IMG/VR virus record: IMGVR_UViG_3300036770_006325
Coordinates: 1-37,282 of that record
Origin: a virus
Strand: one strand, 5' to 3'
DNA: 37,282 nucleotides
The notes beneath the pieces were generated by a model. That model had not been told where the DNA came from. It made no database searches and was given only the letters and a program-made list of their open reading frames with translations. A program made the position numbers and the translations under genes. This document shows, in pieces, positions 4,644-11,855 of this stretch (its first letter is position 1; each line of letters begins with the position of its first letter).

Positions 4644-4703
4644 CAACAGATAAAATTCGAACTTTTGACGAATGAAACATATTTATTAATAAATAGTTCG
4701 AAT

Positions 4704-5378
4704 ATGAAAAATTGTGAAAATTGTAATATAGAAATAGATGGTTCTTTTGGTTCTGGAAGATTTTGTTCAAGAAAATGTGCATGTTCTTTCAGTACAAAAG
4801 AAAAAAGAAAAGAAATAAATAAAAAGATTAGTAAAAAATTAACTAAAGAGAGAGTAAAAAAATCCTGTATAGAATGTGGTCTAACATTTGAAAGCTATGT
4901 TTCTAGAAATAGAAAATACTGTTCAAGAAAGTGTTCAGACAAAAATACTGGAGGTTGGAAAAATCATAATAATGTTAATTGGGAAGTTGTTAATAAAAAA
5001 TCTTATAAAGATGGTAAAAATTATGTAGCTGGTGGGACAACAAAATGGATAGATGTTGAAACTTTAAAAGGTGTTATTAGAGTTCAAGGTTCCTATGAAG
5101 TTAGGACTTGTAAAATATTAGATGAATGGCTTAAAAAAGATGAAATTAAAGATTGGTGGTATAGCAGGGATAGATTTAATTATGTTGGTGTTGACGGTAA
5201 AGAACATACTTACATAACCGACTTCAAAGTATTAAAAAATGACGGAACATTTTATTATATAGAAACAAAAGGTTATATAAGAGAAAATGATGAATTAAAA
5301 TGGGAATCTGTTAAAAATTTAGGTCATAAAATTGAAATTTGGTTTTTAACGGATATAAAAGAAAAAGAATGTAGGTGA
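4704..5378 (+). CDS. Zinc-finger PD-(D/E)XK-like homing endonuclease in the tRNA array
   Basis: 224 residues from ATG 4704; the frame is open further upstream but only from a TTG. The N-terminal half has two zinc-finger-like units, CENC...CSRKC and CIEC...CSRKC. The C-terminal half has the order of a PD-(D/E)XK nuclease: an aspartate in ITDFKVL, then DGTFYYIETKG, where E-x-K would be catalytic. Such free-standing nucleases in phage tRNA clusters are usually homing endonucleases cutting tRNA-related sequence. It lies between tRNA-Asp and tRNA-Gly in the same direction, and its last 8 bases including the stop form the 5' acceptor strand of tRNA-Gly(UCC). Confidence 0.75.
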   Translation: MKNCENCNIEIDGSFGSGRFCSRKCACSFSTKEKRKEINKKISKKLTKERVKKSCIECGLTFESYVSRNRKYCSRKCSDKNTGGWKNHNNVNWEVVNKKSYKDGKNYVAGGTTKWIDVETLKGVIRVQGSYEVRTCKILDEWLKKDEIKDWWYSRDRFNYVGVDGKEHTYITDFKVLKNDGTFYYIETKGYIRENDELKWESVKNLGHKIEIWFLTDIKEKECR

Positions 5379-5444
5379 CGCATAAAAGGTGGTGCATCTG
5401 ACTTCCAATCAGAAACAGAGCGGGTTCGATTCCCGTTACCTACT
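5371..5444 (+). tRNA. tRNA-Gly (UCC)
   Basis: Acceptor GTAGGTG/TACCTAC, anticodon arm TCTGA CTTCCAA TCAGA, T arm GCGGG TTCGATT CCCGT, T73-CA. Its first 8 bases overlap the end of the endonuclease gene, so RNA processing here would destroy the endonuclease message. Confidence 0.92.
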
Positions 5445-5450
5445 CAACAT

Positions 5451-5523
5451 GGGGTGTCATGTACCAAGGCTGGCGAGGATGATTTGCAATCAACCTGGGA
5501 GGATTCGATTTCCTCACGCTCCA
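5451..5523 (+). tRNA. tRNA-Ala (UGC)
   Basis: Acceptor GGGGTGT/ACGCTCC contains the G3-U70 pair that identifies alanine tRNA. Anticodon loop TTTGCAA, T arm GAGGA TTCGATT TCCTC, A73-CA. The anticodon stem has one A-A mismatch. Confidence 0.88.
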
Positions 5524-5527
5524 CAAT

Positions 5528-5598
5528 GTTCGGTTGGCCGAGTGGTTAGGCAACAGTCTGCAAAACTGGAAACGCAGGTCCGATTCCTGTACCGAACT
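5528..5598 (+). tRNA. tRNA-Cys (GCA)
   Basis: Acceptor GTTCGGT/ACCGAAC, D arm GCC/GGC, anticodon arm CAGT CTGCAAA ACTG, T arm GCAGG TCCGATT CCTGT, T73 (typically U in tRNA-Cys). Confidence 0.93.
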
Positions 5599-5619
5599 CT
5601 AAAAATAAATTAAATGAAA

Positions 5620-5666
5620 CGAAAACGTTAGAGACCCTCTAACTCCAATAGAGTTACGGTCGTTAA
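5620..5666 (+). other. Folded spacer between tRNA-Cys and tRNA-Lys
   Basis: GTTAGAG/CTCTAAC and TAACTC/GAGTTA are overlapping hairpins that cannot form together, and GACC and AAC can pair with GGTC and GTT further out. Whether it is a processing element, a damaged tRNA or chance is open. Confidence 0.3.
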
Positions 5667-5675
5667 AATACATAT

Positions 5676-5748
5676 GACTTCGTAGCTCAATTGGTGGAGC
5701 TTCTGGCTTTTAACCAGAAGGTTGTGGGTTCGATTCCCACCGGGGTCA
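5676..5748 (+). tRNA. tRNA-Lys (UUU)
   Basis: Acceptor GACTTCG/CGGGGTC, D arm GCTC/GAGC, anticodon arm CTGG CTTTTAA CCAG, T arm GTGGG TTCGATT CCCAC, A73. Last tRNA of operon 2; it abuts the end of the convergent gene with no clear terminator. Confidence 0.95.
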
Positions 5749-5949
5749 CTAGTTTAAAACCTCAACTGATTCAAAAAGATTTTTGTGAAGTTGGTTTAAA
5801 TGAACTTTTTTTGATTCGTATTTTAATTCTAAAGCAAGTTCATTGTGTTCTTTGTCTAGAATAACAACACCTGTTGAAAAAACATCTAAAGGTACACTTA
5901 ATTCGTGACCTACTTTAATTTCTTTACCGTTTTTATCTTTTAACCCCAT
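5749..5949 (-). CDS. Small YopX-like protein
   Basis: 66 residues. The start MGLKDKNGKEIKVGH resembles the DKNGKEIYEGD opening of YopX-domain phage proteins, a small beta-barrel of unknown function. No membrane segment. The stop codon directly abuts the 3' end of tRNA-Lys on the other strand. It follows the metalloprotease-like gene in the same direction with a 14-base gap, so the two are probably co-transcribed. Confidence 0.6.
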   Translation of the reverse strand: MGLKDKNGKEIKVGHELSVPLDVFSTGVVILDKEHNELALELKYESKKVHLNQLHKNLFESVEVLN

Positions 5950-5963
5950 AACAACTATATTTT

Positions 5964-6938
5964 TTATTTTATAAAATGTGTTACATCTTTAATTCTAACA
6001 TCATGTGATGTCATTAAATGGATGTGTAAATCATTAATCAAATGACCAATTTCTCTTTCATTATAAACAGATACATCTAATTTATAAGGGTTATGTATTC
6101 CACCATTACCACCTGAAATTTCATTTATTTTAACACCCCTTCTTTCTAAAAGTTCCACTAAGATAGGTTTTAAATCTTTATTGGCATTAGGTGCGTCAAA
6201 ATTAATTACCGCGTGAATCTCAGGTTTCATATAAGAAGGTTTAAAACCAACCTCTGTTATACGTTCTTCATCACTATAACCTAATTTTCTGTCAAATGTT
6301 TTTGGTAGGTGTTTTTTTGCGTAAGCAATCCAAGCGTTTTTTATTTGTTCAGCCTCATCTGCAGTTAAATGACCGGAATTAACTCTTTCATCCAAGTAAT
6401 TCCACCAGTCATCTAAAATAACTTTTAAAGGTTGTTTTAATGTTTTAGCCTTTCTATAAAGACCTCTAACATAAGCTTCAACTTCATAAGGTTCCATCAA
6501 GTACTCAAAGTAATTAATGTCTTCAGGATAACCACGTCTTGTTGAAAAGAAATTTTTTCTTTCTCTATCGGTAAATTTGTGTTGAGCAACATGCTCAATT
6601 TCATGTCTGATGGTATTTTTAAGTTCTGGGACTAATACGGATAAACTTCTATTTCTAAGTTCCATATCATTAGGTATCTCAACGTGAAAAACTATTCTTT
6701 TATTTTTATAGATTTTTCTAATACCTTTTGGGTTTATATATGTACCAGCATAAACTTGGGGTTCTAAATTATCGTCAGAATAGTGAAGATAAAAACTAAC
6801 ATCAACCTTTGTACGTGAAAATAAAGTAATTTGTGTTTGATACCTTTTAATACCTCTTTTAACTGCACCAATAATTTCTCTTGATAATTCTGTTGTTACT
6901 TGGTCGTATCTACCTTCTGTGATTAAATTTTCCATCAA
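5964..6938 (-). CDS. HExxH metalloprotease-like virion protein candidate
   Basis: 324 residues. HEIEH at 112-116 is a zincin motif, followed by EVEAYVRG (152-159), which could supply the third zinc ligand. The same order (RHEIEH, then a glutamate, then G-[FL]-Y-R-[RK]-A-K) occurs in the last 200 residues of the polyprotein at 27940-31404, so the two are paralogues. The N-terminus reads NLITEGRYD; the polyprotein has LLNEGRYD. Both fit a T4 prohead-protease-type site (L/I-x-E|G). Activity and substrate are unknown. It is divergent from the glycosylase gene. Confidence 0.65.
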   Translation of the reverse strand: MMENLITEGRYDQVTTELSREIIGAVKRGIKRYQTQITLFSRTKVDVSFYLHYSDDNLEPQVYAGTYINPKGIRKIYKNKRIVFHVEIPNDMELRNRSLSVLVPELKNTIRHEIEHVAQHKFTDRERKNFFSTRRGYPEDINYFEYLMEPYEVEAYVRGLYRKAKTLKQPLKVILDDWWNYLDERVNSGHLTADEAEQIKNAWIAYAKKHLPKTFDRKLGYSDEERITEVGFKPSYMKPEIHAVINFDAPNANKDLKPILVELLERRGVKINEISGGNGGIHNPYKLDVSVYNEREIGHLINDLHIHLMTSHDVRIKDVTHFIK

Positions 6939-7013
6939 TTATAAATATTTCGGGCTGTTCTAAAATAAGAATATTTCTTATTTTTATAAATATTACATAA
7001 TCAAATTAAAACT

Positions 7014-7826
7014 ATGCCTGAATGGAGTGAAGTAAAAATAATGTCCGAGTATTTTAATGAAATAACCAAGGACAAAAATTTTGTTAATATAAGAAAATCT
7101 GATGTTAGTAAAGTTAAAACTGAATTAAAGACAGGGACATGGTCTCTTGGTTTTAGTATGACATCTAAAACAAGGGGAAAGGAATTTTTAATTGAATTTT
7201 GTCGAAAACCTGTTTGTTTTGAACACTTTGACCACCCAATAATGATTTGTAATATGGGTATGTCGGGTAATTGGCAAATTACACCAAGTAATAAATTACC
7301 AAAACATGCACACTTAATCTTTGATACCGATGATGGTATGTCAGTATCACTTGTTGATATGAGAAGGTTTGCTCGTTGGCAATGGTCCGATGGGTTTTCT
7401 ATAAAACGTGGTCCTGATCCTGTAGAAGAATGGGACACATTTGTTGCTAATATTAATAAGAACCTAAATAAAAAACTTTTTGAAAAACCTGTTTATGAAG
7501 TTTTAATGAGTCAGGAGTATTTTAATGGTCTTGGTGCTTATTTGGTGGCCGAAATTTTAGGTCGCTGGGATAAAAATCCGTTCCAAGATGCGAGGACGGG
7601 TATTGATACCGATTTATTAAATCTTTGTAAAAGCGTACCACAAGAGGCTTACGACCGTAATGGTGGGCAATTAAGTGATTGGGAAAACCCCTATGGTGAG
7701 GAAAAAGATACTTTTGAAGATTGGATGTTGTTTTATCAAAACAAAAGAACTTGTTATAAAGTTCTTACAAAAAAAGATAAAAGAGGTATTTGGATTAACA
7801 AAAAATGGCGAGAATTTGAAAAATAA
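7014..7826 (+). CDS. Formamidopyrimidine-DNA glycosylase / endonuclease VIII-like protein
   Basis: 270 residues of the Fpg/Nei family, base-excision enzymes that remove oxidised bases and nick DNA. It starts MPEWSEV, so Pro2 would be the Schiff-base nucleophile and Glu3 the catalytic acid after Met removal. NMGMSGNW and LVDMRRFARW are typical of the N-terminal beta-sandwich, and the QEYFNGLGAYLVAEIL segment of the helix-two-turn-helix. No C-terminal CxxC zinc finger is present; as in zincless members, KRGIWINKKW may replace it. The start is well defined by the family. Confidence 0.85.
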   Translation: MPEWSEVKIMSEYFNEITKDKNFVNIRKSDVSKVKTELKTGTWSLGFSMTSKTRGKEFLIEFCRKPVCFEHFDHPIMICNMGMSGNWQITPSNKLPKHAHLIFDTDDGMSVSLVDMRRFARWQWSDGFSIKRGPDPVEEWDTFVANINKNLNKKLFEKPVYEVLMSQEYFNGLGAYLVAEILGRWDKNPFQDARTGIDTDLLNLCKSVPQEAYDRNGGQLSDWENPYGEEKDTFEDWMLFYQNKRTCYKVLTKKDKRGIWINKKWREFEK

Positions 7827-7829
7827 TTG

Positions 7830-7837
7830 TATATTTG
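7830..7837 (+). promoter_or_regulatory. -7 box just before a gene start
   Basis: TATATTTG ends 4 bases before ATG 7842, so the transcript would begin at or near the start codon (leaderless mRNA). Confidence 0.55.
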
Positions 7838-7841
7838 TCTT

Positions 7842-8033
7842 ATGAGTAAAATGAAAAACAAACACTTCGATGAAATTAATTACGGTATGGAAAAGGCAAA
7901 ATTCCAAAAAGTTTTAGCCGAATGTCCTGCAACCGATTTTAGCCCAATTTATTTAGTAGATAAACTTTATGGTAAATTTTATTTAACCAAAGAAGAAATG
8001 ATTAAAATAGTTAGAGAGTTTTATAATTTTTAA
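7842..8033 (+). CDS. Hypothetical protein (63 aa)
   Basis: A short soluble, slightly basic protein (MSKMKNKHFDEINYG). The ATG at 7842 is chosen because the promoter -7 box TATATTTG lies immediately upstream, excluding the earlier in-frame ATG at 7827. The C-terminal KEEMIKIVREFYNF looks like an amphipathic helix. No family recognised. The next gene starts one base after its stop, so the two form an operon. Confidence 0.65.
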   Translation: MSKMKNKHFDEINYGMEKAKFQKVLAECPATDFSPIYLVDKLYGKFYLTKEEMIKIVREFYNF

Positions 8034-8034
8034 A

Positions 8035-8319
8035 ATGAGTAAGTTTAGTAAGTACAGACAAAAGTCAAAATGGGGCCCCAAAGAAGGGGTTATGATGTTA
8101 TCCAATGGTGGAGCTGTTTTTAAATTAAGTAAAATTTTTGAATTAGAAGGTGAAAGGGTTGTTACTTTAACAATGACACATGGAGATGAAGAGGTGGAGG
8201 TTTATCCACCATATCCTGTTAGGGATGTTATACAATATATTAGAAACGGTACTTGGAAGATTGTTAAAGACGGCCCAATCGAACCTGAAAAAATTTTAAA
8301 ACAATTTAATTTTATTTAG
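8035..8319 (+). CDS. Hypothetical protein (94 aa)
   Basis: 94 residues, basic N-terminus (KFSKYRQKSKWGPKEG), then a likely beta-rich core and a helix. No signal, membrane segment or known motif. The phrase RNGTWKIV recalls NGTWRLV in the polyprotein at 27940, but this alone does not show homology. Followed by an RNA gene with its own promoter. Confidence 0.65.
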   Translation: MSKFSKYRQKSKWGPKEGVMMLSNGGAVFKLSKIFELEGERVVTLTMTHGDEEVEVYPPYPVRDVIQYIRNGTWKIVKDGPIEPEKILKQFNFI

Positions 8320-8327
8320 ATTAATTC

Positions 8328-8358
8328 TTGACAGTATCAAATCTTTTTTGTAATTTTA
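8328..8358 (+). promoter_or_regulatory. Promoter of an orphan small RNA
   Basis: TTGACA (8328-8333), 17-bp spacer, TAATTTTA (8351-8358). It resembles the tRNA-operon promoters, with A instead of G at the last position of the -7 box. Confidence 0.65.
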
Positions 8359-8365
8359 TATTAAC

Positions 8366-8540
8366 GAAAAAGCTGAGTGGTGGAAGATATACACGGGCCA
8401 TCGACGGATGGGTTGGTCACATATCATAAGGTGTTATTAGGTACCCTCGTAATTGACACACGAAATGAGGCATTGGAGTGGTGAGAGTCCCTCCCTCAAC
8501 AGTTTTAAATCCCTGAGAATTTTTCTTGGGGATTTTTGTT
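8366..8540 (+). ncRNA. Orphan structured small RNA
   Basis: A unit with a promoter upstream and a terminator at 8507-8540 but no ORF of note. The 5' part GCTGAGTGGTGGAAG plus GTG/CAC arm resembles a Leu/Ser-type tRNA start. GCTGAG (8372-8377) can pair with CTCAAC (8495-8500) except at one position. Inside are a strong hairpin CCATC-GACG-GATGG and the repeat GAGTGGTG (8375-8382 and 8476-8483). No anticodon or standard T arm is evident. It may be a tRNA-like RNA or a regulatory RNA. Confidence 0.55.
8507..8540 (+). terminator. Terminator of the orphan small RNA
   Basis: AAATCCC (8507-8513) pairs with GGGATTT (8529-8535), followed by Ts. Confidence 0.85.
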
Positions 8541-8582
8541 TTTTCAAACATTTGTAGTATATTTGCTTAATAAAAGGTCGTC

Positions 8583-8738
8583 ATGGAAAAAGAATATAGA
8601 TTAACAACAAAATTCGGTGAAACCATAAAAAAAGTAAAAGCATCGAGTCTTGAATTAGCGATTGAATTATTTTCAAAAATAAAAAGATTAGAACCAAAAG
8701 ATTTATTAAAAACGTTTAAAGTAGAAGAAGTAGAATGA
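8583..8738 (+). CDS. Small hypothetical protein (51 aa)
   Basis: A 51-residue basic, helical protein (MEKEYRLTTKFGETIKKVKA start). A promoter -7 box TATATTTG lies at 8558-8565. Its stop overlaps the ATG of the phosphoesterase gene (ATGA), which argues for translational coupling and supports a real gene. Function unknown. Confidence 0.7.
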   Translation: MEKEYRLTTKFGETIKKVKASSLELAIELFSKIKRLEPKDLLKTFKVEEVE

Positions 8739-9535
8739 AAAAACCGTTATTGTTTTTAGGTGATATACATGGTAATTTTAACCACCTTAAGTGGCACATT
8801 AAAGCCCATGACATAAAAGATTGTACCATCTATCAGGTTGGTGATTTTGGTATTGGGTTTACCACTGAGTATAACGATATGACCACCCTTGGTGATTTAA
8901 ATAGGTTTTTAAAAGAACGCAATATCCAAATGTATGCTATTCGTGGCAATCATGATAACCCAAAGTTTTTTGATGGTCATTTAGCTAACCATTTTGATAA
9001 TCTTCATTTGTTAGCCGATTATACTATTATCGATATTGAAGGTACTAAAATTCTTGGTGTGGGTGGTGCTGTAAGCGTTGACCGTAGACCTCGTATGAGA
9101 GAACAACTTGAATATGCAAGAGTTGGTCGTGAAGTTGAACTTCATTGGTATGACGAAGTTTTTGTTCTTGATGAAGAAAAACTTAAAACTTTTGAGAACA
9201 TTGATATTGTTGTAACCCATACCGCACCTGATTTTTGTGCACCTGATAATAAAAAAGGTTTTGGTTATTTAGTTGAACAGTTTGCACAAGATGATCCTAA
9301 ACTATATGATGATTTACGAGAAGAACGTACACTTTTGACCAAAATGTGTAAAATTTTAGAAGAAAAAAATAAACCTGATTATTGGTTTTATGGACATTTC
9401 CATAGAAATTGGGTTGGTAATGTAGAAGGTGTTAATTACCGTCTTTTAGAAATTAACGAATTTTACGAATATCGTAATTGGAAAGATTATGAACCTGATT
9501 GGGAAAATGATTTAAAAGAAAAAGGGACTGAATAG
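8735..9535 (+). CDS. Calcineurin-like metallophosphoesterase
   Basis: 266 residues with the metal-binding motifs in order: GDIHGN (9-14), GDFG (36-39), RGNHD (70-74), a histidine in VVTHTAPD, and GHFHRN near residue 220. These define the calcineurin-like phosphoesterase fold, which uses two metal ions to hydrolyse phosphate esters of proteins, nucleotides or nucleic acids. The substrate cannot be deduced. Translationally coupled to the 51-residue protein. A second, shorter member is at 12691. Confidence 0.88.
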   Translation: MKKPLLFLGDIHGNFNHLKWHIKAHDIKDCTIYQVGDFGIGFTTEYNDMTTLGDLNRFLKERNIQMYAIRGNHDNPKFFDGHLANHFDNLHLLADYTIIDIEGTKILGVGGAVSVDRRPRMREQLEYARVGREVELHWYDEVFVLDEEKLKTFENIDIVVTHTAPDFCAPDNKKGFGYLVEQFAQDDPKLYDDLREERTLLTKMCKILEEKNKPDYWFYGHFHRNWVGNVEGVNYRLLEINEFYEYRNWKDYEPDWENDLKEKGTE

Positions 9536-9548
9536 CCCCTTTTTTTTT
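9521..9548 (+). terminator. Terminator between convergent genes
   Basis: AAAGGG/CCCCTTT hairpin containing the TAG stop of the phosphoesterase, followed by a run of Ts. A run of As on the other side means it can also serve the convergent gene. Confidence 0.7.
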
Positions 9549-9804
9549 AAATTTCAGTACCTGGTAGCGGTGTTCGAAGTTTTTTCTCATCTAAAGGCCA
9601 TTGTTTGTTAAATTCATCCAAAGCCTTCCAATAGTCATCACGATAAAGACGGTATCTATCAGTAACAGAATCAACAATATCCCTAAAAGGACCAAATGTC
9701 ATACCACCTTTATAACCAATTTCATTAATAGATTTTTCTTCTTTAATGATTTTTTTAACTAATTTTTCTATATCTTTTTCATTTAAACGAACTACCTTTT
9801 TCAT
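9547..9804 (-). CDS. Small protein with shared N-terminal targeting-like helix
   Basis: 85 residues from ATG 9804 (an earlier TTG in frame is less likely). The first 22 residues, MKKVVRLNEKDIEKLVKKII, closely match the start of the protein at 22953 (MRKVIRLNENDIEKLVKKII), while the rest is unrelated. The helix is followed by KEEKSINE, which contains possible (I/L)xE sites. This suggests an exchangeable leader such as the capsid-targeting sequences of T4 internal proteins. The remaining 60 residues have no recognised family. Confidence 0.7.
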   Translation of the reverse strand: MKKVVRLNEKDIEKLVKKIIKEEKSINEIGYKGGMTFGPFRDIVDSVTDRYRLYRDDYWKALDEFNKQWPLDEKKLRTPLPGTEI

Positions 9805-9874
9805 AATCAATATTTATTAATAAATATTTGGTTTAAACCAATAATTTCGTATCTTTGTAAAATAAATCAAAACC

Positions 9875-10309
9875 ATGAGAAAATTAATTAACATCTTTAT
9901 TTTTGTATTAATTAGTACTTTTTTTATTTCTTGTAAAAAACAAGATTACCACAAAGTATCTTTTGAAATAACATTTTTGGGTACGCCTAATACTGGTTCA
10001 TCTAACTTTATTGAAGTTTACGCTCTACCAAATTATTCTGATAAAAAACCAAATATTGATAGATTCAACGTCCCCCAAGTTTGGAAATATGAATACATTG
10101 GTTTAGAGAAAGGTGATAAAGTTTATTTCCTTGTTAGAGGTCAACTTTCATATTATTTTGAAATGAGAGTTTTTATAGATGGTGTTCAAAAATCTTATCG
10201 TAGAGTAATTGTTAGTGATAATTCTTACTATGACGACCATGTTGAAGAATCTTACGGTCTTAATGATAAATCAGACCAAGACACAGGTATAATTGAATTT
10301 ATCTATTAA
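9875..10309 (+). CDS. Secreted lipoprotein
   Basis: 144 residues with a lipoprotein signal: basic MRKL, hydrophobic INIFIFVLISTFF, lipobox ISC with Cys20 followed by KK. The mature part is rich in beta-forming and aromatic residues. It would be lipidated by the host Lgt and anchored in the cell envelope. In phages such proteins often alter the host surface or block superinfection, but nothing specific is visible. It has its own -7 box TATCTTTG (9850-9857) and a terminator at 10313-10336. Confidence 0.75.
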   Translation: MRKLINIFIFVLISTFFISCKKQDYHKVSFEITFLGTPNTGSSNFIEVYALPNYSDKKPNIDRFNVPQVWKYEYIGLEKGDKVYFLVRGQLSYYFEMRVFIDGVQKSYRRVIVSDNSYYDDHVEESYGLNDKSDQDTGIIEFIY

Positions 10310-10312
10310 AAC

Positions 10313-10338
10313 AAAAGGGACCAATTGGTCCCTTTTTT
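10313..10338 (+). terminator. Terminator after the lipoprotein gene
   Basis: AAAAGGGACC-AATT-GGTCCCTTTT, a perfect palindrome usable from both strands. Confidence 0.92.
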
Positions 10339-10357
10339 ATTATTGATGATTAACAAT

Positions 10358-10392
10358 TATTATCGGTTATTACCAGTTATTACCAGTTATTA
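10358..10392 (+). repeat. Short tandem repeat between convergent genes
   Basis: Three imperfect copies of a 10-base unit, TTATCGGTTA then TTACCAGTTA twice, directly after the terminator and reaching the end of the convergent gene. Confidence 0.7.
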
Positions 10393-11211
10393 TAACCTAT
10401 TTCCACAACCCGCACAGAAATTATCAGCAGGTTTTCCTTTTTTACCACACTTGGTACAGTATCTACCCATCTTATTGATGTCTTTAGCTTCTAATCGCAT
10501 TTGTGATGTTGGTTTTATATGGAACTCCACAACATTGGTTGTAAAATAGTGAAACTTTTTATTTACTGTTTGAAAAGTTTGGTCTGATTGTGAACCTTGT
10601 TCAACACGACCTGTTTCAGTGATGGAACTTCTTTTTCTTTTTAAAGAAGCTGGTCTAACACTACTACTGTCAACAGATTGTGACACACTACCTCCAATAG
10701 TACTGTAACTTAATGAGGTGGTGTAAGTCATATCACCAAAATAAGGTGAACCTGTAGTATGGTTATAATTTCCTCCTGGTGAATTTGTAGTATAGGTGTA
10801 AGTTCTTGGTGTATAATCACCAATAGTTAAAGTATTAATACCACCAGTCAAAGTAATTTGAGGGGTCGTATCTTCATTATAAAATTCAACCTTAATTAAA
10901 CCATTCTTTTCAATGGCTTTTTTAATTTCTTCAGCATTACCACTAACATTGTAGGTTTCAAACTTAAACCTATTTGGGTTATCGAGATAACGTTCTAAGA
11001 ATACTCGTTCACCAGGACGTAAAACAACGCCTGAATAAGAGATTAATTGATTATTTACTGAGATTTTTGATAGAACCGTGTTTTGAGTTGGATTGTATAA
11101 TTCGATTTCGAATTCGGTTCCGTTGTCCATAAAGACAACACCATTTTTGATTTTTTTTCTGCCTTTGTTGACCGTAATATAGGCCATAGGCTTGTCTGTA
11201 ATGTTTGCCAT
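10390..11211 (-). CDS. Zinc-ribbon protein, possible virion component
   Basis: 273 residues. The first 110 residues look like a beta-rich domain (PMAYITVNKGRKKI...VLRPGERVFLERYLD). The middle is low-complexity, rich in Ser, Thr, Tyr and Gly (about 130-190). The C-terminus is a zinc ribbon, YCTKCG...FCAGCGNRL, with two CxxC pairs. Proteins with this order occur in large phages but I cannot name a function. A structural or host-surface role fits the Ser/Thr-rich linker. Single gene on the minus strand. Confidence 0.65.
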   Translation of the reverse strand: MANITDKPMAYITVNKGRKKIKNGVVFMDNGTEFEIELYNPTQNTVLSKISVNNQLISYSGVVLRPGERVFLERYLDNPNRFKFETYNVSGNAEEIKKAIEKNGLIKVEFYNEDTTPQITLTGGINTLTIGDYTPRTYTYTTNSPGGNYNHTTGSPYFGDMTYTTSLSYSTIGGSVSQSVDSSSVRPASLKRKRSSITETGRVEQGSQSDQTFQTVNKKFHYFTTNVVEFHIKPTSQMRLEAKDINKMGRYCTKCGKKGKPADNFCAGCGNRL

Positions 11212-11387
11212 TTGTTTTTTAACTTAATTACTTGTTATTGTAACCCATTCTAATAGTTTTGTTACCTGACCGACCGAATCGGGGATAACTCTACAGAGAT
11301 TTTCTCTGACTACCAAAAAGGTGAGTTAATCATCAATTATAAATATATGGGGTTGTATTTATTTGTAAATATTACTATACTTAACAC

Positions 11388-11855
11388 ATGAATTTTGCAG
11401 CAGTAGTCGCACACGACAAAAATAGATTAATAGGTGGTGATAACAAGTTGTTATGGCATTTACCTGAAGATTTAAAAAACTTTAAGAATTTAACTTTAAA
11501 TTCAACAGTTATTATGGGTCGTAAAACTTACGAATCAATAGGTAAACCTTTATCTAAAAGATTAAATGTTGTTTTAACTAGAGACAAGAATTTTAGACCA
11601 CAAAAGATTATGGTTTATGAAGATGTTAGGGATATTATTTCAGATTTTGCAGAAGATCCAAAAGTGTTCATAATTGGCGGTGGTGAAATTTATAAAGAAT
11701 TTTTCCCATTTATTAAAAGAATTTACGTAACTTTGGTGGACGGTGAATATAAAGGTGACACTTACTTTCCTGAATATGGTGAACATTTAGGTTGGAAGTG
11801 TTTTTTTGAGGAACAAAAAGAAGGTTTTAAATTACAAACTTGGATAAGAAAATGA
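11388..11855 (+). CDS. folA: Dihydrofolate reductase
   Basis: 155 residues, the normal length for bacterial DHFR, which reduces dihydrofolate to tetrahydrofolate with NADPH. Landmarks are all present: AAVVAHDKNRLIGGDNKLLW at the N-terminus (Met20-loop region and catalytic acid in the HLPEDLKNFK helix, D28 class), VIMGRKTYESIGKPL (NADPH binding), NVVLTRD, and FIIGGGEIYKEF. In phages DHFR supports thymidylate synthesis. The next gene overlaps by ATGA. Confidence 0.95.
   Translation: MNFAAVVAHDKNRLIGGDNKLLWHLPEDLKNFKNLTLNSTVIMGRKTYESIGKPLSKRLNVVLTRDKNFRPQKIMVYEDVRDIISDFAEDPKVFIIGGGEIYKEFFPFIKRIYVTLVDGEYKGDTYFPEYGEHLGWKCFFEEQKEGFKLQTWIRK

Noticed and set aside
1692-5748. T-box riboswitches controlling the tRNA operons
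   Set aside because: No T-box sequence (TGGN-type bulge), stem I specifier loop or AG bulge is visible; the leader-peptide model explains the codon content better.
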